Source: Mytilus galloprovincialis (lineage: Eukaryota; Mollusca; Bivalvia; Mytilida; Mytilidae). Taken from it: 64,000 bases of DNA. The notes beneath the pieces were generated by a model. That model was given only the letters and a program-made list of their open reading frames with translations. It was not told where the DNA came from and did not search any database. A program made the position numbers and the translations under genes. Where the stretch lies: positions 92,268,416 to 92,332,415 of the forward strand of contig NC_134840.1 of assembly GCF_965363235.1 (NCBI RefSeq), written 5' to 3'. Below, one piece after another: positions 10,831 to 22,150 of the stretch (its first letter is position 1; every line of letters starts with the position of its first letter).

Positions 10831-12136
10831 TTATATATATTTTTGCTCTCCATTTTTATGCAAAACCTTTTACATTTTTATTTTATGGGTTATTGTTGAA
10901 GGTCGTACGATGACGTATGGTTGTTAACACATACTTCCTTTGCTTTCTTATGGAAATTTGTCCATTGACAACAAACATACACATCATCTACTTTATATAA
11001 GTATTGTAAAAATTACAACGTATTTTGGTGATCTTGCAAAATGATCGTAATCCCGAAAATCGTAAACACATTTTCTTATCTTTTAAAAGGGGGCAAGAAG
11101 GGTTCCATTAACAGGCCAATAAATAAGATTACAGTTAATTTAAAAAAAAAATAAAAAAATATGGGTATTTTTTCTCTCATAACAGTAAACAGATTCACAA
11201 CAATGTCAATTTCAAGAAAGCAGACAACAGTTAATTAGTCAATAACAGTACAGCATCAATGATCTTGAATATATGCCACTTTTAACTAAAATATAAAGGC
11301 ACAGAACCAGGACATAGGAGCACAGAACCAGGACCGTTTTTCTTATCACCAGCACCGCGTCAGGACAATTCCGTTTAACGAACTTGCACGACTTTTGCAA
11401 TGTAATATTGTTGTAATATACTTTGCATGGTACTAATGACGCATCAGAGAAAAATTAAGCAACAAAACAGTCGTTTTATTGTCGTTCTGATACAATGTAA
11501 ACAAACCCACCAGCACAGAATCAGGACCCACCAGCACCTGACAGGACCAAATCACCAGCACAGAACGTTCTCTCGCAGGACAACCATACCCACCGTGATA
11601 ATAGTGCATTGACTTGACATATCAACGATATAAGGATTCTACTTTTGTTGCGTTTTAAAAACAACAACAAACGCGACACAACGTTTACAAAATTTTGGTT
11701 AGAAAGAAATGCGGCCTAAGTTTATGATATATACATGCATTGGTTCAAGAATTGGATAAACATTATTTTCACCAGTTACTAGTTTCGTATGACTTTAAAT
11801 ATCAAACGTGCACTATAATTACACATAACTTTTGGGACTTTTAAACTAACAATAATGATATAGTTCTTGATTACTTGGAAATTCTGAGGTAGAAGTCAAT
11901 CAAAGCACAGTTTTAAATAATAATTGACCAAAACCGTAAAAAAAGATAGTCTCCAACTAGTACGAATATGCCTCAATAACTTAATCCCAATGCAGACTAA
12001 AACACAATTTCAAAGAAATTCCTTTTGACGATTCTAAATATTTAAATTTTCTAAAAAGGTATGTGTTCTTTCGCTCTATACTGTCTAGTTTATGACGTAA
12101 ACTGTGGATTCCTAGTTACCCTTAGTAACGTCAGCG

Positions 12137-12261
12137 ATGAAGCAGCTTTATGTTGCTCTCGTCATTCTGCCGGTGTTAAGTCTCATAGCCTATTTCATGA
12201 TAATAACTTTACCAGCAGACGTATGTGCCGTTGATAGTTTGGTTGGGTGGATAATGGATAG
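12137..12261 (+). CDS. Candidate first coding exon, signal-anchor protein (copy 1)
   Basis: An ATG opens a frame reading MKQLYVALVILPVL then SLIAYFMIITLPADVCAVDS and LVGWIMDR. It has a short basic start and a hydrophobic stretch at about residues 4-27, as in a signal peptide or the anchor of a type II membrane protein. The frame runs into AG|GTCAGT, a reasonable splice donor, ending in phase 2; if unspliced it would stop 13 codons later. I do not recognise the product. The exon is present unchanged in the second copy. A possible later exon lies at 13,535-13,648, but its phase does not join directly to this one, so an intermediate exon or another donor would be needed. Confidence 0.4.
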
Positions 12262-12529
12262 GTCAGTATCATCATTTATATATATAGCTCATTTTTTTTA
12301 AATTGGTTTCAGATTGAAATTCACATTAATCTGGACTGGCTTTCCCGTCTAATCAGTAATGCCGAATTTAATTATTCTGAGCTGCATAAAATAGTAATTA
12401 CTCCAAGATTATTTTGAAATGTTCATGAGATTTTGAGGAAAATAATGTTTATAAAATTGCTGCTCTTCAATCTTGAAAATAGGAAACTATGATTCGAACT
12501 TATATGTGTTTCGAACCTGATGTTCAGTG

Positions 12530-12830
12530 GTTGTCGTTTGTTATTCTTCTTCTTTCATACCACCTCTGGTGTATTATCGCAAGTGGTTCATATGTATTTC
12601 TCGTTTCTCGTTTTTCACGTAGATTAGACCGTTGGTTTTCCTGGTTGAATGGTTTAACTCTAGTCATAATTATTTGAGGCACTTTATAACTTGCTGGTCG
12701 GTGTGAGCCCATGATCCGTGTTGAAGGCCGTACTTTGACCTTTCATGGTTTAATTTTTAAATATTGTGACTTGTGGATGGAGAGTTGTCTCATTGGCACT
12801 CATGTCACATCTTCTTATATCACTATATAA
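12530..12830 (+). repeat. Dispersed repeat, GTTCAGTGGTTGTCGTTTG family (copy 1)
   Basis: It starts GTTCAGTGGTTGTCGTTTGT and ends GGATGGAGAGTTGTCTCATT then GGCACTCATG and ACATCTTCTTATAT. Other copies or fragments lie at 36,745, 60,150 and the right edge of the window (63,945). The frames of about 62 codons on both strands here come from this repeat. Confidence 0.8.
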
Positions 12831-12837
12831 TGTATAA

Positions 12838-13047
12838 AAAAAAGAAGATGTGGTATAATTGCCAATGAGACAACTCTTTACAAGAGACCAAATGACCATG
12901 TAATGACAGAAATTGACAATTAAAAGTCAACGTACGGCCTTCAACAATGAGCAAAGTCCTTACCGCAAAGTCGGCTATAAAAGACCCTAAAATGACAAAT
13001 GTGAAACGATTGAAACGAGAAAACTAACGGCCTGATTTATTTACAAT
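12838..13047 (+). repeat. Dispersed SINE-like repeat, CGTACGGCC family (copy 1)
   Basis: It follows the previous repeat head to head: its first 40 bases (AAGAAGATGTGGTATAATTG...) are the complement of that repeat's end, so the pair can fold back. It matches 10,612-10,808. Confidence 0.8.
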
Positions 13048-13149
13048 GTAATGAACACAATTATAAGTTATTTTCGTGCTTAAAGCGGTCATTACCTTTA
13101 CCTAGTACAGTTATAGGTGTCCTCTATAAGCTGCGCTAGATAGTGAATA

Positions 13150-13250
13150 ATTCATTTAGATCAGTTGGTAGAGTGGTGGGTTACTGTGCGATGGAGTTCC
13201 GCGACTGCGTAATCCCGGATAGTATAGCAATACATTTTGGAAGGAAAATC
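13150..13250 (+). repeat. tRNA-like head of a SINE (copy 1)
   Basis: TAGATCAGTTGGTAGAGTGG at 13,157 resembles the D-arm/A-box of a tRNA (TAGCTCAGTTGGTAGAGC type). A degraded B-box-like GTAATCCCGG follows about 50 bases later. The acceptor stem is not complementary and the T arm is poor, so this is not a functional tRNA gene. The duplicate is at 20,014-20,114. Confidence 0.45.
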
Positions 13251-13534
13251 GTACTCTACGGTTACAAAAAACTAATCATGGCCAGTAAAACAACCCACGT
13301 TTAGAAGAAAGTTTTCTTTTATTTACAAATGCACTTTATTGATGAAGCAAATTGTTATCACGAATGTCTCATTTTATTTACTTGAAATAAAGGTTAATTT
13401 CAGATTGACGTGAGATTGCTGTTAGCCAATCAACATTATTTCTTATAATGAAACATACATTTAATGTTATTGCATTTAGGGGCAACTTATGCTCCCTAGT
13501 TACTTGTGCGATATCTTCTTCTGTTTTTTTCCAG

Positions 13535-13648
13535 TTACATATATGTATATTTCAGTGAATTCGTCAAAAACTTTTGTCATCTCTAGCCTCTATAGTGAAC
13601 AGTACAGAATACAAGTCTCCCATAAATCTGTTGACAGAGTTGGAAAAT
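13535..13648 (+). CDS. Candidate internal exon (copy 1)
   Basis: A strong polypyrimidine tract ends in CCAG at 13,531-13,534, with a second acceptor (TTCAG) 21 bases on. The frame from the second acceptor reads NSSKTFVISSLYSEQYRIQV then SHKSVDRVGK and ends at T|GTAAGAA, a good donor. The exon would be phase 1 at both ends. The composition looks protein-like, with a possible N-glycosylation site (NSS), but I cannot name a family. It may belong with the candidate exon at 12,137 in a membrane or secretory protein gene. Confidence 0.35.
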
Positions 13649-14011
13649 GTAAGAACTACATGTTATACTTATTGTATGTTTTTGCAGAGACATATGTCTC
13701 TGGTTTTTGGTATTGTTCATTTATTTGATATCATCTTTTTAGTTTACTTTTCTTGGTTTGTTATCTGCTTTTTTCTTTTGGAATTTAATCTCTGTTAGTT
13801 TTCTCTCAGACTATTTTAACTTTATTTATAATTATCTATTTTCCATCTTGAATAATATACTTATTGTTTCCATACTTTCTTCAGACAGTGGCTAAACTAA
13901 TGCAAAAAAGTTGATACTTTATTTTGTTTACTCGTGTATAATTGTTACATATTACAACTTTGTATTGTCTATAGGGCATTGTACTTGTCAATATTTACTT
14001 ATTGGGCTGCA

Positions 14012-14045
14012 CTGAGACTACTATAACACATTATAGTAGTCTCAG
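14012..14045. repeat. Perfect 15-bp hairpin (copy 1)
   Basis: CTGAGACTACTATAA and its exact complement TTATAGTAGTCTCAG are separated by CACA. GGGCTGC and GGGCTGCAG lie just outside. The same structure occurs at about 20,877-20,910. Confidence 0.85.
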
Positions 14046-14084
14046 GGCTGCAGTATAAAGTATTCAAACTTAAGTCGATTCCGA

Positions 14085-14225
14085 ACTGACAACGCCATGG
14101 CAAAAAAAAAGGAAAAACCAACAAAAGACATCGCCCAACATAGAACACTAAAGACTGAGCAACATGAAACCAACAAAATACCGGAGATAAATTCAGGTAC
14201 CACGAAAAAAAGGTAACACCCGTCA
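14085..14225 (-). repeat. Dispersed repeat, CCATGGCGTT family (copy 1, minus)
   Basis: ACTGACAACGCCATGGC, an A run, then ACATCGCCCAACATAGAACA and GACTGAGCAACATGAAACC match 5,900-5,995. A divergent version in the other orientation lies at 17,395-17,530. The duplicate is at 20,950-21,090. Confidence 0.75.
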
Positions 14226-14627
14226 TGTTGCTTGTGTAAACACAAATTCGGTGATGTAAGACATGTAATAAAACACATACGAGGAAAAATAGTTTTTCAA
14301 AATATTTTCATCTTTTTTATCCATGTAAACGATTTTTCAAAACATTTTTTTTAAACAGGGTTGCCAATGAAATGTAAGAACGGTAGATCAAGGATTCAGA
14401 TAGTAAGTCTTACTATATAAATCCTGGGTTAGATTAACACCATTTTACACAGACTTCTTTTATTTTGTTCTATTTTAAATAAAAGGCTTATTTTTTTCAT
14501 TTTATTACTTCTGATCTCCCCTCTAACAAAATTATATCTACTATACTAAAAAATAATCGGGTCAAGTAGGATAAACGGTACTGTAGTTCCTTCGGAAGAA
14601 CAGAGTAATAAATCGGTTTATATGAAC

Positions 14628-14855
14628 ATAAATTGACAGACTGACAGGTCGACAGGTTGACACTTTAAAGGTCGACAAGTTTAAAAGTTGACAGGTTGAC
14701 AAGTGTTAAGGTCGACAGGTCGACAGGTTGACAAGTGTTACGGTCGACAGGTCGACAGTCTGACAAGTGTTAAGGTCGACAGATTGACAAATGTTAAGGT
14801 CGACAAGTTGACAGGTTGACAAATGTTAAGGTCGACAGGTAGACAGGTTGAAGTG
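14628..14855 (+). repeat. GTCGACAG/GTTGACAG minisatellite, forward array (copy 1)
   Basis: About twenty-five 8-base units of the type GGTCGACA and GGTTGACA occur here, some in larger blocks of about 36 bases (AAGTGTTAAGGTCGACAGGT). The complementary array follows at 15,020-15,285, so the two can pair as long stems with a loop of about 170 bases. Confidence 0.9.
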
Positions 14856-15019
14856 TTTAATTTTACAATTAAACAAGTAAATAAAAGTACATCATCCATT
14901 AAGTAAAATAAAATTAACTTCAGTTTTTAATCTTTTTTACAAGTATTGACTTGTAACTTTTATATCTGTTCGCTGTCAATCTGTTTACTATTTGTACATT
15001 TTACATTTCTCAAAATGAA

Positions 15020-15285
15020 ATTGTCAACCTGTCGACTTGTCGATCTGTCTACCAGTCACTAATAATACTATTTTACACTTTATAAATGCTCTGAAGTTGT
15101 CAATCTGTTATTTTGTCAACCTGTCAACCTGTCGACTTGTCAACCATAATTTACTTGTTATTATATTAAATTATCAACTTATCAATCTGTCAACCTGTCG
15201 ACTTGTCAACCTGTCAACCACTTATTTCAACCATAAAATTTTTAAAATTGTCAACCTGTCGACTTGTCAACCTGTCAACCACTTA
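15020..15285 (-). repeat. GTCGACAG minisatellite, inverted array (copy 1)
   Basis: Units TTGTCAACCTGTCGAC repeat here and are the reverse complement of the array at 14,628-14,855. The 90-codon frame across it (repeated NLSTCRLVN) comes from the simple repeat. A G run starts directly after. Confidence 0.9.
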
Positions 15286-15550
15286 GGGGGGGGGGGGGGG
15301 CTAGGATGAAATTTGAAAAAATAGGCACGACAGGAGTTTTGAGTGAAAAAAAGGCAGGATGAGACACTTTGCAAAAAAAAAAGGCAGGATGACAATTTAG
15401 GTAACAAAAGTCAGGATAAACTAATAAAAAAAAGGCAGGACCGAATAGAGTGAAAAATAAAAAGGCAGGACAGAGATTACAACTAAAAAAAATGCAGGAC
15501 AAAATTTTTAATCGTAGCTACCCCCCCCCCCCCAACCCCCCCCCACCCCC
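15286..15550. repeat. G-run / GGCAGGAY minisatellite / C-run block (copy 1)
   Basis: A 15-base G run followed by CTAGGAT opens the block. Inside are about six A-rich units ending in GGCAGGA(C/T). The block closes with ATCGTAGCTA and a run of 14 C, then more C-rich sequence. The ends are imperfect inverted repeats, so this may be a small mobile element with homopolymer termini. In copy 2 the G run is 26 bases. The G and C runs could form quadruplex or triplex structures and are prone to length errors. Confidence 0.75.
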
Positions 15551-15634
15551 TAAAAATCAAATGGTAGCTCCCTAAAATTCTCCAATAACAAGGTTTTACG
15601 ACGGGTTGTACATAAACTTAAAATAGTCCATGAA

Positions 15635-15870
15635 AATGAGGTCAATGATGAACCTTCTGCTTATAATATCCACGAATCAATTTATGTGCACGTCCTTGTC
15701 TCAGGTGGAGTATTGTTCAACTGGCAAGCATAGCACATTCACCTCCTTATGGTCATTGAAACATCCATGACAATGGGGACAAGGTCAGATGAGCCCTCCA
15801 TGCCAGACGTGCACATGCTGAATCAATTCATATGTCAAATATAACCTATTGCTTGTGGTATGAGAAAACA
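15635..15870 (+). repeat. Diverged AAAATGAGGTCA tandem-unit fragment (copy 1)
   Basis: CATGAAAATGAGGTCAATGA, then a ACAAGGTCAGATGA stretch, GCCAGACGTGCACATG and ATATAACCTATTGCTT, resembles the tandem unit of the element at 32,790-33,900. Confidence 0.6.
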
Positions 15871-17149
15871 TGTTTGCTCTATATATATAAGGCAGTGGCT
15901 ATTTGACCGGCACCGGCAAAATAGCAAATTTGCTATTTAGCCGGCTCTAAATTATATCTAACTGGAATTAAAATTTAAGAATAATAATTAAGTATAAAAA
16001 AAAATTTTCTATTTAAAAACTTTTGTTACTGTTGCTCATATAAACACTTAAACTTCTTATCTAAAAAAAAAAAAACAAATGGGAACACATCGAAAATTTG
16101 ACAAAAATAAAAATATGGTGAATTTATTATAAATAGAAGTGAAGTAATAAAATAAATTAAAAAGTAAAATACAAATATGATAATAGTCACTTTGTAGCTA
16201 TTCCGGAAACTAGTATACTCTTTTCATTTACGGAACCAGCATTGTGATTGTGTTGCCGATGCAATCGCAGAATGGTCTTTCAGTACCATGAGAAGACTTA
16301 CAAATGAGAAATACAATTATAATCAAGCGATTATCTGGCTTGGTCTTTAAACAAAAACCGTGAAAAAATAAAAATTTCATCAGACACATTTTTTTTCAGT
16401 ATAAGAAGGAAATGTTCCTTGATTTTTAGAATTATATTTGAAAATGAAAAGGTGAAAAAAAGACTAAAACAAAGAGAAATGTAATTGTATTTATTTATGT
16501 ATTTTCTCATTTGAAAAATAACATGTTAGTTGTACAGACGCTGCTCCTTATTATCCAATCTAGCTCAACCCAATACACATTAGAAGTTTGTTTTTCTCTA
16601 ATTATTTTTTTTCTTCAAATTATTATATGATTTTTATGAGGTCATGTTAAGTTCCAGGAAATTGCGAGAATGCAGAATTTTTCACTTTTAACACCAGAGC
16701 TTCCAGGGGCCTTGAGGGGCCCCAAGACCCCTCGCCATATGACTTACATGTACCCCCGGCTTTAAGTACACATTATTTTGGCCTATATATAACTCAAACT
16801 TTAAGAGCAGAAAATGAGAAAAGGTAATAGACGAGAAGTAATACCGTCATCATTTTTTGAAACTCTGCCACAAAATCATGCAAGTCAAAATATTGGACAA
16901 AAGAGTAAAGAGTTGTCAATCTTATTTTTTTTTGTACAAGTGCATTTACTTCGTAAACATGACCAGAATAGCAAACCCATTGACGAAAGACAAACTAACT
17001 TTTGAATAAAGAAATGAATACATGTTAAACCATTGATTTGTTTTTATTTCAAAGATGTAAACAATACGACTTGTGTACATAAAACTTGTTACATATGGGC
17101 AGTGTGAACGCTGTCTAAGTTGAATTATACAGCTCTATAGATATAACCC

Positions 17150-17530
17150 AATCTTTTTGCAGTTCTTCTGTGAATATTCACGAGTTGGTTGACCGTTATG
17201 GAATAACCGTTTCACAGATGATATCCAATATGTTTCTTAAGTCGCAACTACAATCCTCTTCCTTTTTCATGAATGTAACCTATTTACTGGGTTTGTAATA
17301 ACATGAGCAACACGACGAGTGCCACATATGGAGCAGATTCTGCTTACCCTTCCGGAACACCTGAGATCACCCAAGTATTTGGTGGGGTTCAGTCTTTAGT
17401 TTTATATGTTGTTTCTTGTGTACAATAATTTGTCTGTTTGTCTTTTTCATTTTTAGCCATGGCGTTGGCAGTTTATTTTTGATTTATGAGTTTGACTGTT
17501 CCTCTAGTATCATTCGCCCCTCTTTTAACG
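17150..17530 (+). repeat. Two adjoining dispersed mollusc repeats (copy 1)
   Basis: From about 17,157 to 17,380 (GTTGACCGTTATGGAATAAC, GAGCAACACGACGAGTGCCA, CCTTCCGGAACACCTGAGAT) the sequence is, from recall, a widespread repeat. From 17,395 (GTTGTTTCTTGTGTACAATA to CCATGGCGTTGGCAGTTTAT) it is the reverse of the family at 14,085. The duplicate is at about 24,018-24,398. Frames near 17,416 and 17,486 come from these repeats. Confidence 0.6.
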
Positions 17531-19000
17531 TATCAATGTCCATGGGAAATAATGGGAACTTTATTAAAGTGGAAGGAGTTGCAGTGGCTTACAAGCCCAC
17601 ATCTTGTGTGTGAGGTGATGAGCCTGAAGAAAAATTCCATATTCCTGTGTGAAAAAGAGACCTTTCCTAATGCAAGCTAGTTCTGAATTTACCTATTTCT
17701 CTGTTTCGTTTTGAATTTAACTGGGTTTTTAAAACACTTTCATGTAATTTCACAGGGTTTCTGTGCAGGAATACGTTCTTTTATTATACCTTTTTAAAAT
17801 AGTAATTATTCTGTCCTTCGTCTGGCTCAAAATGATGAATATTGCAAAGACTTCAAAACTTCTCTAGTACTAGTACATCATTTGGAGATGTATTGTATAG
17901 TTTATCACTGTATTTTATGAGTACTGCTCAAAAAGCATTTATAAATATTGTTTGAGGTAATACATGTACAATGAAATGATGGCTGATGTGGATTGTTTTC
18001 AACAAATTTTCAAGTCTGCCAATTTTTGTCATGTTTATATAGACTGAGGATTTTTTTTATACCTTTTTAATAAAAGACATACTGTCTCTTTGTCCTTGAA
18101 ATATGTAAATTGTGGGTTTGTTTTCTAAGTTTTTGTCAATCATAAGAAATTTTATTGTTGCACTCTTTAATATTTGGGTTATTAGGCTTTTTGTGTTGTT
18201 GCAAGGGGAAGGGGTAGGTTTTTTAAAAGAACGTCATAAAGATATTCAAGCAATCATTTAGATCAAGATAAGCAATTTCATAAAACTTCTTCAGGTGTCT
18301 TCTCATGTACATGTACAAATACCCTGTATCCTTTGTTTTGAAAGCAATGATCCATAAAGAAACATTCGTTGCAGTATACATCCACTCCATAAGTTTGGGG
18401 AAGGAGGTATTTTGGCATAAAAAACAAGGACTCCATATAATGTGGTAAAATTTATGTAATATTGATCACATAATATTAATAGTGTTCTTTTGATCACGGA
18501 ATATATACATATTGCGTTTTAAAAACAACAACAAACGCGACACAACGTTTACAAAATTTTGGTTAGAAAGAAATGCGGCCTAAGTTTATGATATATACAT
18601 GTATTGGTTCAAGAATTGGATAAACATTATTTTCACCAGTTACTAGTTTCGTATGACTTTAAATATCAAACGTGCACTATAATTACACATAACTTTTGGG
18701 ACTTTTAAACTAACAATAATGATATAGTCCTTGATTACTTGGAAATTCTGAGGTAGAAGTCAATCAAAGCACAGTTTTAAATAATAATTGACCAAAACCG
18801 TAAAAAAAGATAGTCTCCAACTAGTACGAATATGCCTCAATAACTTAATCCCAATGCAGACTAAAACACAATTTCAAAGAAATTCCTTTTGACGATTCTA
18901 AATATTTAAATTTTCTAAAAAGGTATGTGTTCTTTCGCTCTATACTGTCTAGTTTATGACGTAAACTGTGGATTCCTAGTTACCCTTAGTAACGTCAGCG

Positions 19001-19125
19001 ATGAAGCAGCTTTATGTTGCTCTCGTCATTCTGCCGGTGTTAAGTCTCATAGCCTATTTCATGATAATAACTTTACCAGCAGACGTATGTGCCGTTGATA
19101 GTTTGGTTGGGTGGATAATGGATAG
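19001..19125 (+). CDS. Candidate first coding exon, signal-anchor protein (copy 2)
   Basis: This is the duplicate of 12,137-12,261 with the same ATG, hydrophobic segment and AG|GTCAGT donor. If the exon is real, the duplication placed a second promoter-proximal exon downstream of the first. Confidence 0.4.
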
Positions 19126-19393
19126 GTCAGTATCATCATTTATATATATAGCTCATTTTTTTTAAATTGGTTTCAGATTGAAATTCACATTAATCTGGAC
19201 TGGCTTTCCCGTCTAATCAGTAATGCCGAATTTAATTATTCTGAGCTGCATAAAATAGTAATTACTCCAAGATTATTTTGAAATGTTCATGAGATTTTGA
19301 GGAAAATAATGTTTATAAAATTGCTGCTCTTCAATCTTGAAAATAGGAAACTATGATTCGAACTTATATGTGTTTCGAACCTGATGTTCAGTG

Positions 19394-19695
19394 GTTGTCG
19401 TTTGTTATTCTTCTTCTTTCATACCACCTCTGGTGTATTATCGCAAGTGGTTCATATGTATTTCTCGTTTCTCGTTTTTCACGTAGATTAGACCGTTGGT
19501 TTTCCTGGTTGAATGGTTTAACTCTAGTCATAATTATTTGAGGCACTTTATAACTTGCTGGTCGGTGTGAGCCCATGATCCGTGTTGAAGGCCGTACTTT
19601 GACCTTTCATGGTTTAATTTTTAAATATTGTGACTTGTGGATGGAGAGTTGTCTCATTGGCACTCATGTCACATCTTCTTATATCACTATATAAT
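19394..19695 (+). repeat. Dispersed repeat, GTTCAGTGGTTGTCGTTTG family (copy 2)
   Basis: Duplicate of 12,530-12,830. Confidence 0.8.
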
Positions 19696-19701
19696 GTATA
19701 A

Positions 19702-19911
19702 AAAAAAGAAGATGTGGTATAATTGCCAATGAGACAACTCTTTACAAGAGACCAAATGACCATGTAATGACAGAAATTGACAATTAAAAGTCAACGTACG
19801 GCCTTCAACAATGAGCAAAGTCCTTACCGCAAAGTCGGCTATAAAAGACCCTAAAATGACAAATGTGAAACGATTGAAACGAGAAAACTAACGGCCTGAT
19901 TTATTTACAAT
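19702..19911 (+). repeat. Dispersed SINE-like repeat, CGTACGGCC family (copy 2)
   Basis: Duplicate of 12,838-13,047. Confidence 0.8.
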
Positions 19912-20013
19912 GTAATGAACACAATTATAAGTTATTTTCGTGCTTAAAGCGGTCATTACCTTTACCTAGTACAGTTATAGGTGTCCTCTATAAGCTGCGC
20001 TAGATAGTGAATA

Positions 20014-20114
20014 ATTCATTTAGATCAGTTGGTAGAGTGGTGGGTTACTGTGCGATGGAGTTCCGCGACTGCGTAATCCCGGATAGTATAGCAATACATT
20101 TTGGAAGGAAAATC
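20014..20114 (+). repeat. tRNA-like head of a SINE (copy 2)
   Basis: Duplicate of 13,150-13,250. Confidence 0.45.
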
Positions 20115-20398
20115 GTACTCTACGGTTACAAAAAACTAATCATGGCCAGTAAAACAACCCACGTTTAGAAGAAAGTTTTCTTTTATTTACAAATGCACTT
20201 TATTGATGAAGCAAATTGTTATCACGAATGTCTCATTTTATTTACTTGAAATAAAGGTTAATTTCAGATTGACGTGAGATTGCTGTTAGCCAATCAACAT
20301 TATTTCTTATAATGAAACATACATTTAATGTTATTGCATTTAGGGGCAACTTATGCTCCCTAGTTACTTGTGCGATATCTTCTTCTGTTTTTTTCCAG

Positions 20399-20512
20399 TT
20401 ACATATATGTATATTTCAGTGAATTCGTCAAAAACTTTTGTCATCTCTAGCCTCTATAGTGAACAGTACAGAATACAAGTCTCCCATAAATCTGTTGACA
20501 GAGTTGGAAAAT
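20399..20512 (+). CDS. Candidate internal exon (copy 2)
   Basis: This is the duplicate of 13,535-13,648 with the same two acceptors and the same T|GTAAGAA donor. Confidence 0.35.
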
Positions 20513-21491
20513 GTAAGAACTACATGTTATACTTATTGTATGTTTTTGCAGAGACATATGTCTCTGGTTTTTGGTATTGTTCATTTATTTGATATCATCT
20601 TTTTAGTTTACTTTTCTTGGTTTGTTATCTGCTTTTTTCTTTTGGAATTTAATCTCTGTTAGTTTGCTCTCAGACTATTTTAACTTTATTTATAATTATC
20701 TATTTTCCATCTTGAATAATATACTTATTGTTTCCATACTTTCTTCAGACAGTGGCTAAACTAATGCAAAAAAGTTGATACTTTATTTTGTTTACTCGTG
20801 TATAATTGTTACATATTACAACTTTGTATTGTCTATAGGGCATTGTACTTGTCAATATTTACTTATTGGGCTGCACTGAGACTACTATAACACATTATAG
20901 TAGTCTCAGGGCTGCAGTATAAAGTATTCAAACTTAAGTCGATTCCGAACTGACAACGCCATGGCAAAAAAAAAAGGAAAAACCAACAAAAGACATCGCC
21001 CAACATAGAACACTAAAGACTGAGCAACATGAAACCAACAAAATACCGGAGATAAATTCAGGTACCACGAAAAAAAGGTAACACCCGTCATGTTGCTTGT
21101 GTAAACACAAATTCGGTGATGTAAGACATGTAATAAAACACATACGAGGAAAAATAGTTTTTCAAAATATTTTCATCTTTTTTATCCATGTAAACGATTT
21201 TTCAAAACATTTTTTTTAAACAGGGTTGCCAATGAAATGTAAGAACGGTAGATCAAGGATTCAGATAGTAAGTCTTACTATATAAATCCTGGGTTAGATT
21301 AACACCATTTTACACAGACTTCTTTTATTTTGTTCTATTTTAAATAAAAGGCTTATTTTTTTCATTTTATTACTTCTGATCTCCCCTCTAACAAAATTAT
21401 ATCTACTATACTAAAAAATAATCGGGTCAAGTAGGATAAACGGTACTGTAGTTCCTTCGGAAGAACAGAGTAATAAATCGGTTTATATGAA

Positions 21492-22150
21492 CATAAATTG
21501 ACAGACTGACAGGTCGACAGGTTGACACTTTAAAGGTCGACAAGTTTAAAAGTTGACAGGTTGACAAGTGTTAAGGTCGACAGGTCGACAGGTTGACAAG
21601 TGTTACGGTCGACAGGTCGACAGTCTGACAAGTGTTAAGGTCGACAGATTGACAAATGTTAAGGTCGACAAGTTGACAGGTTGACAAATGTTAAGGTCGA
21701 CAGGTAGACAGGTTGAAGTGTTTAATTTTACAATTAAACAAGTAAATAAAAGTACATCATCCATTAAGTAAAATAAAATTAACTTCAGTTTTTAATCTTT
21801 TTTACAAGTATTGACTTGTAACTTTTATATCTGTTCGCTGTCAATCTGTTTACTATTTGTACATTTTACATTTCTCAAAATGAAATTGTCAACCTGTCGA
21901 CTTGTCGATCTGTCTACCAGTCACTAATAATACTATTTTACACTTTATAAATGCTCTGAAGTTGTCAATCTGTTATTTTGTCAACCTGTCAACCTGTCGA
22001 CTTGTCAACCATAATTTACTTGTTATTATATTAAATTATCAACTTATCAATCTGTCAACCTGTCGACTTGTCAACCTGTCAACCACTTATTTCAACCATA
22101 AAATTTTTAAAATTGTCAACCTGTCGACTTGTCAACCTGTCAACCACTTA
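21492..22150. repeat. GTCGACAG opposed arrays (copy 2)
   Basis: Duplicate of the forward and inverted arrays at 14,628-15,285, with the same spacing. Confidence 0.9.

Larger units (their letters stand above)
7969..11599. mobile_element. 3.6-kb terminal-inverted-repeat element with subterminal repeats
   Basis: The left end ATCACGGTGGGTATGGTTGT, with CCTGCGAGAGAACGTTCTG, is repeated inverted at 11,530-11,599, giving near-perfect inverted repeats of about 70 bases. The tetranucleotide AATA flanks both ends (7,965-7,968 and 11,600-11,603) as a candidate target duplication. Inside both ends sit several 20-base subterminal repeats of the type GTGCTGGTGGGTCCTGATAC: near 8,015 and 8,352-8,420 on the left, 11,300-11,365 and 11,505-11,570 inverted on the right. 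No transposase is recognised, so it is probably non-autonomous and carries the smaller elements nested at 9,212, 10,201 and 10,612. Confidence 0.75.
11648..18511. repeat. 6.86-kb tandem segmental duplication, copy 1
   Basis: From TTGCGTTTTAAAAACAACAA to ATATATACATA this unit is repeated directly and immediately at 18,512-25,380, a constant offset of 6,864 bases until simple-repeat length changes accumulate. The differences I saw are a few single bases (near 11,740, 11,848, 13,800, 17,000 and 17,344) and length changes in homopolymers, so identity is well above 99 percent. The only shared sequence at the junction is about one base. This is either a very young duplication or an assembly artefact from two haplotypes joined end to end. 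Confidence 0.95.

Noticed and set aside
12489-12712. Overlapping frames of about 62 codons on both strands, repeated at 19,353
   Set aside because: They lie in a dispersed repeat that recurs elsewhere in the window, and the frames are low-complexity and unconserved.
13157-13220. tRNA gene
   Set aside because: Only the A-box-like part is good; acceptor and T stems do not pair, so it is a SINE head.
15037-15309. 90-codon frame with repeated NLSTCRLVN
   Set aside because: It is the translation of the GTCGACAG simple array.
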